Shown: positions 7,731 to 19,998, counted from the stretch's first letter. The stretch is DNA of 64,000 nt from Methylobacterium sp. Leaf91 (GCF_001422815.1 NZ_LMMP01000045.1:126504-190503), one strand, 5' to 3'. The notes: generated by a model from the letters alone, not told the origin. A program made the numbers and translations.

Positions 7731-9356
7731 ATGATCCAGATCGAAGACCTCACTTTCAGCGCCTGGGGCCGGCGCTTCTTCGACCGCGCGAGCGTGGCCG
7801 TCCCGCCCGGATCGAAGGTCGGGCTCGTCGGCCGTAACGGTGTCGGCAAATCGACCCTGTTCAAGATCATCCTCGGCGAGTTCCAGCCCGATAGCGGCGT
7901 GATCCTGCTGCCGAAGAATGCCCGCGTCGCCTCCGTCGACCAGGAGCATCCGGCGACACCCGTCACCCTCATCGACACCATCCTGGCCGCGGATATCGAG
8001 CGCGAGGCCCTGAACCTCGAACTCGAAACCGCCGAACCCGAGCGCATGGGCGAGATCTACGGCAGGCTGATCGAGATCGACGCCGACCGGGCGCCGGCCC
8101 GGGCGGGCGAAATTCTCGCCGGCCTCGGCTTCTCGGTGGAGGACCTGACCCGGCCGATGTCGGAATTCTCCGGCGGCTGGCGCATGCGCGTGGCGCTGGC
8201 CGCCGCGCTCTTCGCCGAGCCGGACATGCTGCTCCTCGACGAGCCCACCAACTACCTCGATCTGGAAGGCGCCCTCTGGCTGGAGGCGCGGCTGAAGCGC
8301 TATCCGCATTCGGCGCTCATCATCAGCCACGACCGCGAGCTTCTGAACAACTCGGTGGACGCGATCCTTCACGTCGCCAACGGCAAGCTCGAACTCTATA
8401 CCGGCGGTTACGACGATTTCGAGAAGCGCCGGGCCGAGAAGGCACGGCTGCAGGCCTCGACCAAGATGAAGCAAGACGCCGAGCGCGCTCATTTGCAGAG
8501 CTTCGTCGACCGGTTCAAGGCGTCGGCCTCCAAGGCGGCGCAGGCCCAGTCGCGCATGAAGCGTCTCGCCAAGATGGAGCCGATCTCCACCACCATCGAG
8601 GAGCATGTGGCCCCGTTCCACCTGCCTTCGCCGAAGCGTCCGCTGGCGCCGCCGCTGATGCATCTCACCGATGCCACCATCGGCTATGGCAATGACGAGC
8701 CGGTGCTGCGCGACCTCAACCTGACCCTCGACGTCGATGACCGGATCGGATTGCTGGGGGTGAACGGTGCCGGCAAGTCGACCTTCGCCAAGATGGCGGC
8801 CGGCGCCCTGAAGGTGCGGGACGGGCGCATGGTGCGTGAGGGCCGGGTGCAGGTCGGCTGGTTTCACCAGCACCAGATCGAAGCCCTCGACCCGAAAGAC
8901 ACGCCCCTCGACATCATCCGCCGCGAGCGGCCGGACGACAGCGAATCCGGGCGCCGCGCGAAGCTCGCCAGTTTCGGCCTCGCCTTCGACAAGCAGGAGA
9001 CCACGGTCGACGCGCTCTCGGGTGGCGAGCGGGCGAGACTCCTGCTCAATCTCGTGGCGATGCAGGCACCCCACCTGCTCATCCTCGACGAGCCGACGAA
9101 CCATCTCGACATCGACAGCCGCCGGGCCTTGCTCGACGCGCTGAACGATTACGGCGGCGCCGTCATCCTCATCACCCACGACCGTTCGCTGATGGAACTG
9201 GTGGCCGACCGCCTCTGGCTCGCCGCCGACCGGACGGTGAAGCCCTTCGCCGGCGACATGGACGATTACGCCCGCTTCGTCCTCGACCGGTCGAAGACCG
9301 GCAAGACCGCGCCGGGGCAGGGCCGGGAGAAGAAGGGAAAACGCAAGGCGGCGTGA
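7731..9356 (+). CDS. ABC-F family ATPase (YheS/Uup type)
   Basis: 541-residue protein with two ABC ATPase domains and no membrane segments. First domain: Walker A GRNGVGKST, signature FSGGW, Walker B LLLDEPTNYLD. Second domain: Walker A GVNGAGKST, signature LSGGE, Walker B LILDEPTNHLD. A charged, Lys/Arg-rich linker (about 225-285) separates them, as in ABC-F proteins that act at the ribosome E-site to relieve stalled or poorly starting translation. The C-terminus is short and basic. It stands alone between a hairpin and a repeat-rich gap. The ABC-F call is strong; the subfamily is less certain. Confidence 0.92.
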   Translation: MIQIEDLTFSAWGRRFFDRASVAVPPGSKVGLVGRNGVGKSTLFKIILGEFQPDSGVILLPKNARVASVDQEHPATPVTLIDTILAADIEREALNLELETAEPERMGEIYGRLIEIDADRAPARAGEILAGLGFSVEDLTRPMSEFSGGWRMRVALAAALFAEPDMLLLDEPTNYLDLEGALWLEARLKRYPHSALIISHDRELLNNSVDAILHVANGKLELYTGGYDDFEKRRAEKARLQASTKMKQDAERAHLQSFVDRFKASASKAAQAQSRMKRLAKMEPISTTIEEHVAPFHLPSPKRPLAPPLMHLTDATIGYGNDEPVLRDLNLTLDVDDRIGLLGVNGAGKSTFAKMAAGALKVRDGRMVREGRVQVGWFHQHQIEALDPKDTPLDIIRRERPDDSESGRRAKLASFGLAFDKQETTVDALSGGERARLLLNLVAMQAPHLLILDEPTNHLDIDSRRALLDALNDYGGAVILITHDRSLMELVADRLWLAADRTVKPFAGDMDDYARFVLDRSKTGKTAPGQGREKKGKRKAA

Positions 9357-9675
9357 GGACGAGAGGTTTCGCGTTGGGATAGAGCTGACGCGTATCGCCC
9401 TCAGGCCCGAACGAATCCGCCGTCACTCCCCTCCCCCGTGCTTCCTGGGATTCACACAACTGCTTTTCCCAAGCAGAGCGCGTCCCTCTCCCCCTTGTGT
9501 GGAGAGGTTAGGAGTGGGGGTGGCTCCGCCTGCCTCCGAAGCAGCAGGAGGGTCGCCCAACCACCCCCACCTCCAACTCCTCCCCACAAGGGGGAGGAGA
9601 GCCGCGCAGCCCTCGAACCATGTGAACTTCGTAGCCCCTCTCCCCGCGTGCGAGGAGAGGAGATGTTCGTGGAGC
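9357..9675. other. gene-free gap carrying a palindromic repeat
   Basis: 319 bases after the ABC-F gene. It contains the inverted repeat at 9486-9601; I see no gene in the remainder. Confidence 0.5.
9486..9601. repeat. intergenic palindromic repeat, family A copy 1
   Basis: Large inverted repeat with arms of the form CTCCCCCTTGTG...GGAG plus a G-rich block (GGGGGTGG), mirrored by CCACCCCCAC and CCCCACAAGGGGGAG. A second copy with nearly identical arms but a different loop lies at 16066-16172. It has the appearance of a REP/MITE-like intergenic element; transcribed, it would form a long hairpin. Confidence 0.75.
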
Positions 9676-9804
9676 TTACTTCCGCAGGATCTTCGTCACG
9701 AGGCGGCCGATCGGGTTGCTCGAATCGTAGTTGCGGTCGTCGCGGACGACGGGGCGGTTGTCGTTGCCGAGAAGCTTGGTGACGAGGCGTCCGATGAGGC
9801 TCAT
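9676..9804 (-). CDS. 42-residue protein with a duplicated IGRLVTK motif
   Basis: Short frame with an ATG at 9804, an AAGGGA ribosome site 7 bases upstream and a TAA at 9676. The product is basic and consists of two near-repeats, IGRLVTKLLGND at the N-terminus and IGRLVTKILRK at the C-terminus, joined by a DNRPVVRDDRNYDSSNP linker. Each repeat would make a short amphipathic basic helix, which could bind membrane, nucleic acid or a partner protein. I do not recognise the family. The repeated motif and good ribosome site argue that it is a real gene. It is divergent from the transporter at 9957. Confidence 0.55.
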   Translation of the reverse strand: MSLIGRLVTKLLGNDNRPVVRDDRNYDSSNPIGRLVTKILRK

Positions 9805-9956
9805 GGCTGTATCCCTTCAAACCGGTTATGCGCCGCATTACGGCGCAGCTTGACGGTCAACACGCCGGACGTCCTCCCGTTCCGGATGAACCCCCACATG
9901 ACGTGCGCCCGTCCCGGCATCGCCCTTGCTCCTCTCGGGCCGAAAGAGGAGGCACG

Positions 9957-11204
9957 ATGACCGAGCGACTGCTCCATGCCGGCGCGAGCCTCGCGCTGCT
10001 CCTCGCGATCGCGATCCTGTTCTCCACCAACCGCCGGGCGATCCGACCCCGGACCGTCATCTCGGCCCTTGCCCTGCAGATCGCGATCGGCGCGGTCGTG
10101 CTGTTCGTGCCCGTGGGGCGGCAGGTCCTCGACGCGGCCTCCACCCTCGTCCAGACAATTCTGGCTTATGGCGATCGCGGGGTCCTGTTCCTGTTCGGCG
10201 GCCTCGTCGAGCCGCGCATGTTCGAACTCTTCGGCGGCAGCGGCTTCATCCTGGCCCTGCGGGTGCTGCCGCAGATCCTCTACGTCTCGGCGCTGATCGC
10301 GATCCTGTATCATCTGAGGGTGATGCAGACCCTGGCCCGCCTCATCGGCGCGGGACTTCAGTGGGCGCTCGGCACCTCGCCCATCGAGACCTTCTCGGCC
10401 GTCATCACCATCGTCATCGGCCAGAGCGAGATTGCCGTGGCCCTGCGGCCATTCCTGATCCTGCTGACCGGGGCCGAATTGTTCGCCGTCATGTCGAGCG
10501 GGGCCGCCTCCACCGCCGGATCGATCCTGGCCGGCTACGCCGCCTTGGGTGTGCCGATGGAGTATCTCCTCGCCGCCGGTGTCATGGCGATTCCCGGCGG
10601 GCTTCTCTACGCCAAGATCCTGATGCCCTCGACGGAGCCGACGCGGGTGACGACGATGCGGGTGGAATTCGCCGAGACGCGGGCGGTGAACCTCATCGAG
10701 GCGGCGGCCGACGGCACGCAGAAGGGCCTCGTCATCGCGGTCTCGGTGGGCGCCATGCTGATCGCCTTCACCGGGCTCATCGCCCTTCTCAACGGCATTG
10801 CCGGATGGGGCGGCGGACTGGTCGGTTATCCGTCTCTCAGTATCGAGGGAGTACTCGGGCTCGCCTTCGCGCCGCTGGCCTGGCTCATGGGCGTGCCCTG
10901 GAACGACGCGGGTCTGGTCGGCGGTGCCATCGGGCAGAAGATCGCCTTCAACGAGTTCCTGGCCTATGCGCAACTCTCGCCGACACTCAAGGCCGGCACC
11001 CTCGATGCCCGGACGACGGCCATCCTGTGCTTCGCCCTGTGCGGCTTCGCCAATCTGGCCTCCATCGCGATCCAGCTCGCGAGTCTGGCGAGCCTCGTCC
11101 CCGAGAGGAGGTCCGAGATCGCACGCTATGGAATGCGCGCGATCCTGGCTGGTACGTTGTCGAACCTGACGAGTGCGACCATCGCCGGCCTGTTCATCGG
11201 CTGA
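9957..11204 (+). CDS. concentrative nucleoside transporter (CNT/NupC family)
   Basis: 415-residue multi-pass inner-membrane protein. The family features visible are the N-terminal helix pair, the Gly-rich gate region, GQSEIAVALRPF, the SSGAASTAGSILAGYAALG stretch and the late NEFLAYAQL and CGFANLASI motifs of the CNT core. These proteins import nucleosides with H+ or Na+. ATG 9957 follows AGAGGAGG closely; an upstream frame to 9828 lacks membrane character and would overlap the divergent small gene. It is convergent with minE. Confidence 0.9.
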   Translation: MTERLLHAGASLALLLAIAILFSTNRRAIRPRTVISALALQIAIGAVVLFVPVGRQVLDAASTLVQTILAYGDRGVLFLFGGLVEPRMFELFGGSGFILALRVLPQILYVSALIAILYHLRVMQTLARLIGAGLQWALGTSPIETFSAVITIVIGQSEIAVALRPFLILLTGAELFAVMSSGAASTAGSILAGYAALGVPMEYLLAAGVMAIPGGLLYAKILMPSTEPTRVTTMRVEFAETRAVNLIEAAADGTQKGLVIAVSVGAMLIAFTGLIALLNGIAGWGGGLVGYPSLSIEGVLGLAFAPLAWLMGVPWNDAGLVGGAIGQKIAFNEFLAYAQLSPTLKAGTLDARTTAILCFALCGFANLASIAIQLASLASLVPERRSEIARYGMRAILAGTLSNLTSATIAGLFIG

Positions 11205-11214
11205 CGGCGGACCC

Positions 11215-11520
11215 TCACGCGGCGGCGCGCTTGGCCTTGGACGGCTTGGCCGCTGCCGGGGCGGCCTTGGCCGGAGCCGTGACCGGAAGTTCGATGTCGA
11301 CGCCGAGGGTCGACATGTCCTGTCCCCGTTCCAGGCGGATCTGGACCTTGTCCCGCTCCACCGTGACGTGTTTGGCGATGACGGCGAGGATCTCCTCCCG
11401 CAGGAGCATCACCAGATCGGAGCCGCCGGCCCCGGCCCGCTCGTGGGCCAGGATCAACTGGAGACGGTCACGGGCCGTGGGGGCCGAGGCGCGTTTGCTG
11501 AAGAGGTTGCGCAGGCTCAT
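11215..11520 (-). CDS. minE: cell division topological specificity factor MinE
   Basis: 101-residue MinE. The N-terminal amphipathic/anti-MinCD segment (MSLRNLFSKR, then RDRLQLILAHER) and the C-terminal topological domain (LREEILAVIAKHV, then VQIRLERG) are recognisable. It stimulates MinD ATPase and drives pole-to-pole displacement of MinCD. Its ATG overlaps the minD stop by 4 bases. The C-terminus carries an extra Ala/Lys-rich tail (about 80-101), longer than in E. coli MinE (88 residues). Confidence 0.95.
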   Translation of the reverse strand: MSLRNLFSKRASAPTARDRLQLILAHERAGAGGSDLVMLLREEILAVIAKHVTVERDKVQIRLERGQDMSTLGVDIELPVTAPAKAAPAAAKPSKAKRAAA

Positions 11521-12332
11521 GCCGCCCTCCGGGTGAACAGCTTGTTGAGGAGAGACTTCTTGTCGGACGGCACGGTCATCGGAACCGTATCGCCCTTGAG
11601 GCGGCGGACGGCATCGATATAGGCCCGGGCCGGGGCGCTGAGCGGGTTGTTCATCGTCACCGGGCAGCCGACATTGGAGGCGCGCAGCACTTCCAGGCTC
11701 TCCGGGATAATGGCGAGCAGCGGGATCGAGAGGATCTCGAGCACGTCGTCGACCTTCAGCATGTCGCCGCGATCGGCGCGGGCGGGGTCGTAGCGGGTGA
11801 GGATGAGGTGTTTCTCCATCACCTCGCCGCGCTCGGCCTTCAGCGTCTTGGAATCCAGGAGACCGATGATGCGGTCGGAATCGCGGACCGAAGAGACTTC
11901 CGGGTTCGTGACGACGACGGCGAGGTCGGCGTGACGCATGGCCAGGGTGGCTCCGCGCTCGATGCCGGCTGGGGAATCGCAGATCACCCAGTCGAACTTC
12001 TCGCGCAGCTCTTCCATCACCTTGGCGACGCCCTCGTCGGTGAGGGCGTCCTTGTCGCGGGTCTGCGATGCGGGCAGCAGCGACAGGTTCTCGAGCCGCT
12101 TGTCGCGGATCAGCGCCTGGTTGAGCTTGGCGTCGCCGTTGACCACGTTGATGAGGTCGTAGACCACGCGCCGCTCGGCGCCCATCACGAGGTCGAGGTT
12201 ACGCAGGCCGACGTCGAAATCGACGACGGCGACGCTCTGTCCGGCCTGCGCGAGTGCTGCGCCGAGAGCCGCTGTGGTGGTCGTCTTGCCGACGCCGCCC
12301 TTGCCCGAAGTAACGACCAGAACCTTGGCCAT
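11517..12332 (-). CDS. minD: septum site-determining ATPase MinD
   Basis: 271-residue ParA/MinD ATPase with the deviant Walker A GKGGVGKTT near the N-terminus, the switch region VVDFDVGLRNLD and the C-terminal basic amphipathic membrane-targeting helix (KKSLLNKLFTRR). It binds the membrane as an ATP dimer and recruits MinC and MinE. It lies 14 bases downstream of minC and overlaps minE, so minC-minD-minE form one operon. Confidence 0.96.
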   Translation of the reverse strand: MAKVLVVTSGKGGVGKTTTTAALGAALAQAGQSVAVVDFDVGLRNLDLVMGAERRVVYDLINVVNGDAKLNQALIRDKRLENLSLLPASQTRDKDALTDEGVAKVMEELREKFDWVICDSPAGIERGATLAMRHADLAVVVTNPEVSSVRDSDRIIGLLDSKTLKAERGEVMEKHLILTRYDPARADRGDMLKVDDVLEILSIPLLAIIPESLEVLRASNVGCPVTMNNPLSAPARAYIDAVRRLKGDTVPMTVPSDKKSLLNKLFTRRAA

Positions 12333-12346
12333 GTTCGTATCTCTCC

Positions 12347-13045
12347 TTAATCCAAGGTTGCCATTTTGATGGAGCCGCTATCGAGCCAGATCTGCACGGG
12401 TTTCCCGCGCAGGGTCGTGCCCATGTCCTCGGCCGTGCGGACGAGGCGATCGATCCCGAGCAATTCGGGCTCGAACTTGCGGCAGTAGATGCGGGCGCGG
12501 GGGTTGCGGGCGGCGCCGGCGATGGCGCGCCCCCGCAATGCGCCGTAGACGTGGATCGAGCCGCCGGCGAGGATCTCGGCGCCGGAGGCGACCGAACCCA
12601 TGACGGTGACGTCACCGGTCGGATGCACGATGGACTGGCCGGAACGGACCGACCCTTCGATCATGAGGGAGGTGGTCTCGGGCTCGGCATCGCCCGGGAT
12701 CTCGATGCTGGTCGCCGGCCGTCCCGCCACCAGAAGCGGGGGGAGGGCGATGCCGTCGAGCAAGGTCTTGCCCGAGAGCGTGGCTTCCGCGCCCTCGATG
12801 CCGAGGATGCGGATGCGGCGGGTGCCGAGATCGGCCAGCAGCTTGCCCACCACGTCCGGGTCAGACCCGAGCGCCGCGATGTCGAGGATGAGGGGGCGGC
12901 CGTCGAACAGGGTCGGCGACCGCTTCAGCGAGGCGTCCAGATCGGCGAACCAATCGGGAAGCGGAGCTTCCGGAGCCAGGACGAGTGCCTTGAAGGCACG
13001 GCCTCGTAGCGTCACGGATCGGCGGGATGGAGGGGCGTGTGTCAC
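12347..13045 (-). CDS. minC: septum site-determining protein MinC (copy 1, next to minD)
   Basis: 232-residue inhibitor of FtsZ assembly. The N-terminal domain starts VTLRGRAFKALVL; the C-terminal beta-helix carries VRSGQ (the MinD-contact RSGQ motif), then GSVASGAEILAGGSIHVYGALRGRA. It has exactly the same length as the second minC-like gene immediately upstream (13167-13865) and is clearly paralogous to it. The 121-base gap separating the two contains a TTAC-N7-TTAA site, so this copy may also have its own promoter. Confidence 0.95.
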   Translation of the reverse strand: MTHAPPSRRSVTLRGRAFKALVLAPEAPLPDWFADLDASLKRSPTLFDGRPLILDIAALGSDPDVVGKLLADLGTRRIRILGIEGAEATLSGKTLLDGIALPPLLVAGRPATSIEIPGDAEPETTSLMIEGSVRSGQSIVHPTGDVTVMGSVASGAEILAGGSIHVYGALRGRAIAGAARNPRARIYCRKFEPELLGIDRLVRTAEDMGTTLRGKPVQIWLDSGSIKMATLD

Positions 13046-13088
13046 GGGCTCTCGCGATTCCTTACCGAACCATTGACGGTCCTTATGG

Positions 13089-13103
13089 TTACCGCTTGGT
13101 TAA
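13089..13103 (-). promoter_or_regulatory. CtrA-like site upstream of minC-minD-minE
   Basis: TTAC (13089-13092), 7 bases and TTAA (13100-13103), one mismatch from the TTAA-N7-TTAA CtrA consensus; on the minus strand it begins TTAACCA. It sits 44-58 bases upstream of minC. CtrA control of min genes is known in Sinorhizobium. The site assignment here is by pattern only. Confidence 0.4.
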
Positions 13104-13166
13104 CGAGCCGGCTTTCTGTGATCCTGTGACCCTATAATCCTGCGATCCCGGGTTCCTGTGTCGGCG

Positions 13167-13865
13167 CTACTCCAGCGCGGCGACCTTGATCGCATCGCCT
13201 TCCAGGCGGATCTGCGCCGGTTGGCCCCGGCGGTCCGGCCCGAGATCGTCGGCCGTCCGGTAGAGACCGTCGATGGCGAGCAGTTCCGGCTCGAACTTGC
13301 GGCAGGTGATGCGGGCATCGGGATTGCCGGATGCGCCCGCGATGGCCCGCCCCCGCAGCGCTCCATAGATATGGATCGAGCCGCCGGCGATCACTTCCGC
13401 CCCGGAGGCCACCGATCCCATGATGGTGATGTCGCCTTCGAGATGCAGGATCGTCTGGCCCGACCGGACCGGCTGGTCGAGGATCAGCGAGCGGGCGGCG
13501 CGCGGCGGCTCCGCGTGCGTCGGCGCGGGCGCGTCCGGCGTGGCGACCTCGTCCACCGGCCGTCCGCCGGCCGGGGCGGGGGGCAGCCCCTCGCCGAGGC
13601 TGCCGGATTTGGCTCCCTCGATCCCCATCACGGTGACGTCGCGGGCCTTGAGCTCGGAGACCAGGGCGGTGAGGTCCGCCCGGTCGAGGCCGAGGCCGGA
13701 CACGTCGAGGATCACCGGGCGCCCCACGAAGAAGGCGGGGGAGCGCCGGGCCAGCGCGTCGAGGTCTTCGAGCCAGTCATGCACCGGTGCCGAGGGGGCC
13801 AGCACCAGGGCCATGAAGGAGCGGCCACGGAAACGGATTGGGGGACGGGAATTCGGCTGGGTCAC
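13167..13865 (-). CDS. second MinC-like septum inhibitor (tandem paralogue)
   Basis: 232 residues from a GTG at 13865, exactly the length of the adjacent minC. The N-terminus (IRFRGRSFMALVLAP) and C-terminal beta-helix (VRSGQTILHLEGDITIMGSVASGAE, then GGSIHIYGALRGRA) align closely with copy 1. Both retain RSGQ, so both could bind MinD. The linker between domains differs and is Pro/Ala rich (about 105-130). GTG 13865 is preferred because it aligns with the minC start; in-frame ATGs at 13919 and 13955 lack a ribosome site. It probably opens the min operon. A second MinC might pair with a different partner or tune the inhibitor dose. Confidence 0.85.
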   Translation of the reverse strand: MTQPNSRPPIRFRGRSFMALVLAPSAPVHDWLEDLDALARRSPAFFVGRPVILDVSGLGLDRADLTALVSELKARDVTVMGIEGAKSGSLGEGLPPAPAGGRPVDEVATPDAPAPTHAEPPRAARSLILDQPVRSGQTILHLEGDITIMGSVASGAEVIAGGSIHIYGALRGRAIAGASGNPDARITCRKFEPELLAIDGLYRTADDLGPDRRGQPAQIRLEGDAIKVAALE

Positions 13866-14025
13866 GCGGGGGCGTTTCTGTTGTTCCGGAATCGAAAAGG
13901 GACTTCTTGAGCCGACCATATCGGCAGATCGCCCGGAACGCTCCCCTCCCGGCATCGTCGCCCACGCCTGTTTCTCTCATGCCTCCGGCCAGCCGCCGTT
14001 TCCCCTTGCCATGCGCCCGGATCGA

Positions 14026-14045
14026 ACATAAAGATATCTTTATGT
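14026..14045. promoter_or_regulatory. 20-bp perfect palindrome over the start codon of the ArsR-type regulator
   Basis: Perfect dyad with half-site ACATAAAGAT and its reverse complement. The ATG of the regulator gene (14042-14044) is inside the right arm. ArsR-family dimers bind such AT-rich dyads; the location implies autoregulation of this gene and of metF-metH behind it. Confidence 0.65.
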
Positions 14046-15058
14046 CTCAAGAGAGCGCCAAGGCGACACTCGTCCTTCCTTTCTCCGATGCCCTCGGTGT
14101 GCTGCGCGCCACCGCGGAAGAGACGCGCCTGCGCATCCTCGCTTTGCTGATGCAGGGGGAATTGTCGGTCTCCGATCTCACCGACATTCTCGGCCAGTCA
14201 CAGCCCCGCATCTCGCGCCATCTCAAGCTTCTGGTCGAGGCGGGTCTGGTGGAGCGGCATCGCGAGGGAGCCTGGGCGTTCTTCCGGCTGATCGAGGCGA
14301 GGACCGGGCTGGTGGAGCCCCTGGTCGGCGGTCTCGACCGGTCGAGCCCGCCTCTGTCCGAGGATCGGGCCCGGTTGGAGGGTGTGCGGGCCCAGCGCGC
14401 GGATGCCGCGCAGAGCTTCTTCGCCCGCCTCGCCCCGAAATGGGACCAGCTCCGCTCGCTCCACGTGCCGGAGGCGATGGTGGAGGCGGCGGTGATCGAC
14501 GCCCTTGGATCGCGGCCGGTGCGGAGCCTGATCGATCTCGGCACCGGCACGGGGCGGATGCTCGGACTTCTCGCGCCGAGGGCCTCCCGCGCCACGGGGC
14601 TCGATTCGAGCCACGCCATGCTCTCCGTCGCCCGCGCCAATCTGGAGCGGGCCGGCCTGTCCGGCGTGGACCTGCGCCAGGGCGACATCCATGCGCCACC
14701 CTTCGGCCGGGGCAGCTTCGACCTCGTGGTGGTGCATCAGGTGCTGCATTATCTCGACGACCCCGCCCGTGCGCTCCGTGAGGCGGCACGGCTCGTGGCG
14801 CCCGGAGGCCGGCTGCTGGTGGTGGATTTCGCGCCGCACGATCTCGAATTCTTGCGCGAGGAGCAGGCCCATCGCCGCCTCGGCTTCGCCGCCGAGCAGG
14901 TGACGAGCTGGCTCGCCGATGCCGGGCTCGGCATGGTGGCGACACGCCATCTCGCCCCGGCCGACGAGAGCGGGCACCAGCTCACCGTGACCCTCTGGCT
15001 CGCCGCCTCGGCGGCCGAGCCGACCCTCGCTTCCGAGGCGGAGCGCGCGGTGGCCTGA
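14042..15058 (+). CDS. ArsR-family regulator fused to a SAM-dependent methyltransferase domain (SahR-like)
   Basis: 338 residues. Residues ~15-95 are an ArsR winged helix (LRILALLMQGELSVSDLTDILGQSQPRISRHL is split as helices with SQPRISRHLKLL the recognition helix). Residues ~150-300 are a class I methyltransferase fold with the SAM-binding glycine motif DLGTGTGRML and motif FDLVVVHQVLHYL. ArsR-methyltransferase fusions beside met genes are known regulators of the SAM/SAH cycle in proteobacteria (SahR-type), where the enzyme fold senses SAM or SAH. ATG 14042 overlaps a palindromic operator. It is followed after 65 bases by metF and then metH, probably one transcription unit. Confidence 0.85.
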   Translation: MSQESAKATLVLPFSDALGVLRATAEETRLRILALLMQGELSVSDLTDILGQSQPRISRHLKLLVEAGLVERHREGAWAFFRLIEARTGLVEPLVGGLDRSSPPLSEDRARLEGVRAQRADAAQSFFARLAPKWDQLRSLHVPEAMVEAAVIDALGSRPVRSLIDLGTGTGRMLGLLAPRASRATGLDSSHAMLSVARANLERAGLSGVDLRQGDIHAPPFGRGSFDLVVVHQVLHYLDDPARALREAARLVAPGGRLLVVDFAPHDLEFLREEQAHRRLGFAAEQVTSWLADAGLGMVATRHLAPADESGHQLTVTLWLAASAAEPTLASEAERAVA

Positions 15059-15123
15059 CCGGCCGCCACGGATTCCCGCCTCGACGACACACGTCTGAAC
15101 CGAAAGATCTTGAGGACGACCCA

Positions 15124-16044
15124 ATGCCCACCGCTTCCCATCACCGCGCCAGCCGCGACGGCTACCGTCCGATCCAGGTCTCCATCGAGTTCTTCCCGCC
15201 GAAGACTGACGAGATGGAGAAGGTCCTGTGGTCGTCGATCGAGCGGCTCGCCCCGCTCCAGCCGAAATTCGTCTCGGTGACCTATGGGGCCGGCGGCTCC
15301 ACCCGCGAGCGCACCCACAACACCGTGGCGCGGATGATCAAGGAGACGAGCCTCAAGCCCGCCGCCCATCTCACCTGCGTGGACGCCACCCGGGAGGAGA
15401 TCGACGAGGTCGTGCAATCCTATTGGGATGCCGGGGTACGCCACATCGTGGCCCTGCGCGGCGACCCGCAGGACGGCGTCGGCACCGCCTATCGGCCGCA
15501 TCCCGGCGGCTACGCCAGGACCAGCGATCTGGTGGCCGGCATCAAGCGGATCGGCGACTTCAAGGTCTCGGTCTCGGCCTATCCGGAGAAGCATCCCGAG
15601 GCCGCCACGCTCGATGCCGATATCGATGCGCTGAAGGCCAAGGTCGATGCGGGTGCCGACCAGGCGATCACGCAGTTCTTCTTCGAGAACGACGTCTATC
15701 TTCGCTACGTGGAGAAGGTGCGGGCGGCGGGGATCGAGATCCCGATCATCCCCGGCATCCTGCCGGTGCAGAACTTCAAGCAATCCGCCAATTTCGCCCG
15801 CCGCACCGGCGCCTCGGTGCCGTACTGGCTGGCCGCCAGGTTCGAGGGGCTGGACAACGATGTCGATACCCGCCGGCTGATCGCGGCGGCGGTGGCGGCC
15901 GAGCAGGTGCTCGATCTGGTGGACGAGGGGGTCAACGACTTCCATTTCTACTCGATGAACCGCTCCGACCTCGTCTATGCCATCTGCCATCTCCTCGGCC
16001 TGCGCGCGCAGGCGCCGAAGGTCGCGGCGGCGAAGGCGGCCTGA
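15124..16044 (+). CDS. metF: 5,10-methylenetetrahydrofolate reductase
   Basis: 306-residue flavoenzyme reducing methylene-THF to methyl-THF, the methyl donor for the downstream MetH. Family motifs: VSIEFFPPKTDE with the catalytic Glu, SVTYGAGGST, HLTCVD, ALRGDPQ and the late FHFYSMNR. Length matches bacterial MetF. A CTTGAGGACGACCC ribosome region precedes the ATG. Placed between the ArsR-type regulator and metH, as in many Hyphomicrobiales. Confidence 0.96.
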   Translation: MPTASHHRASRDGYRPIQVSIEFFPPKTDEMEKVLWSSIERLAPLQPKFVSVTYGAGGSTRERTHNTVARMIKETSLKPAAHLTCVDATREEIDEVVQSYWDAGVRHIVALRGDPQDGVGTAYRPHPGGYARTSDLVAGIKRIGDFKVSVSAYPEKHPEAATLDADIDALKAKVDAGADQAITQFFFENDVYLRYVEKVRAAGIEIPIIPGILPVQNFKQSANFARRTGASVPYWLAARFEGLDNDVDTRRLIAAAVAAEQVLDLVDEGVNDFHFYSMNRSDLVYAICHLLGLRAQAPKVAAAKAA

Positions 16045-16065
16045 ACGACCCTTGGACGGGGGCCA

Positions 16066-16172
16066 CTCCTCCCCCTTGTGGGGAGGAGCTGGAGGTGGGG
16101 GTGGTGTCGGATACGGCGCGACATCTTCGCGGCCACCCCCACCCCTGACCCCTCCCCACAAGGGGGAGGGGG
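16066..16172. repeat. intergenic palindromic repeat, family A copy 2
   Basis: Inverted repeat with arms CTCCTCCCCCTTGTGGGGAG plus a G-rich block, mirrored on the right, in the metF-metH gap. The arms are almost identical to those of the 9486-9601 copy; the loop differs. If transcribed it forms a long hairpin inside the operon and could separate the stability of the metF and metH messages. Confidence 0.75.
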
Positions 16173-16201
16173 ATCATCTGCGACGGAACTTGAGAGACCC
16201 C

Positions 16202-19954
<3,753 letters not shown>

Positions 19955-19962
19955 CGCCGGAT

Positions 19963-19998
19963 CTCGGTGAGCCTGACCGATGCGGCAGGCTCACCGAG
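19963..19998 (+). terminator. strong hairpin after metH
   Basis: 13-bp perfect stem (CTCGGTGAGCCTG and its complement) with a 10-base loop, starting 9 bases after the metH stop. No T-run follows. Likely 3' end or stability element of the arsR-metF-metH message. Confidence 0.55.
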
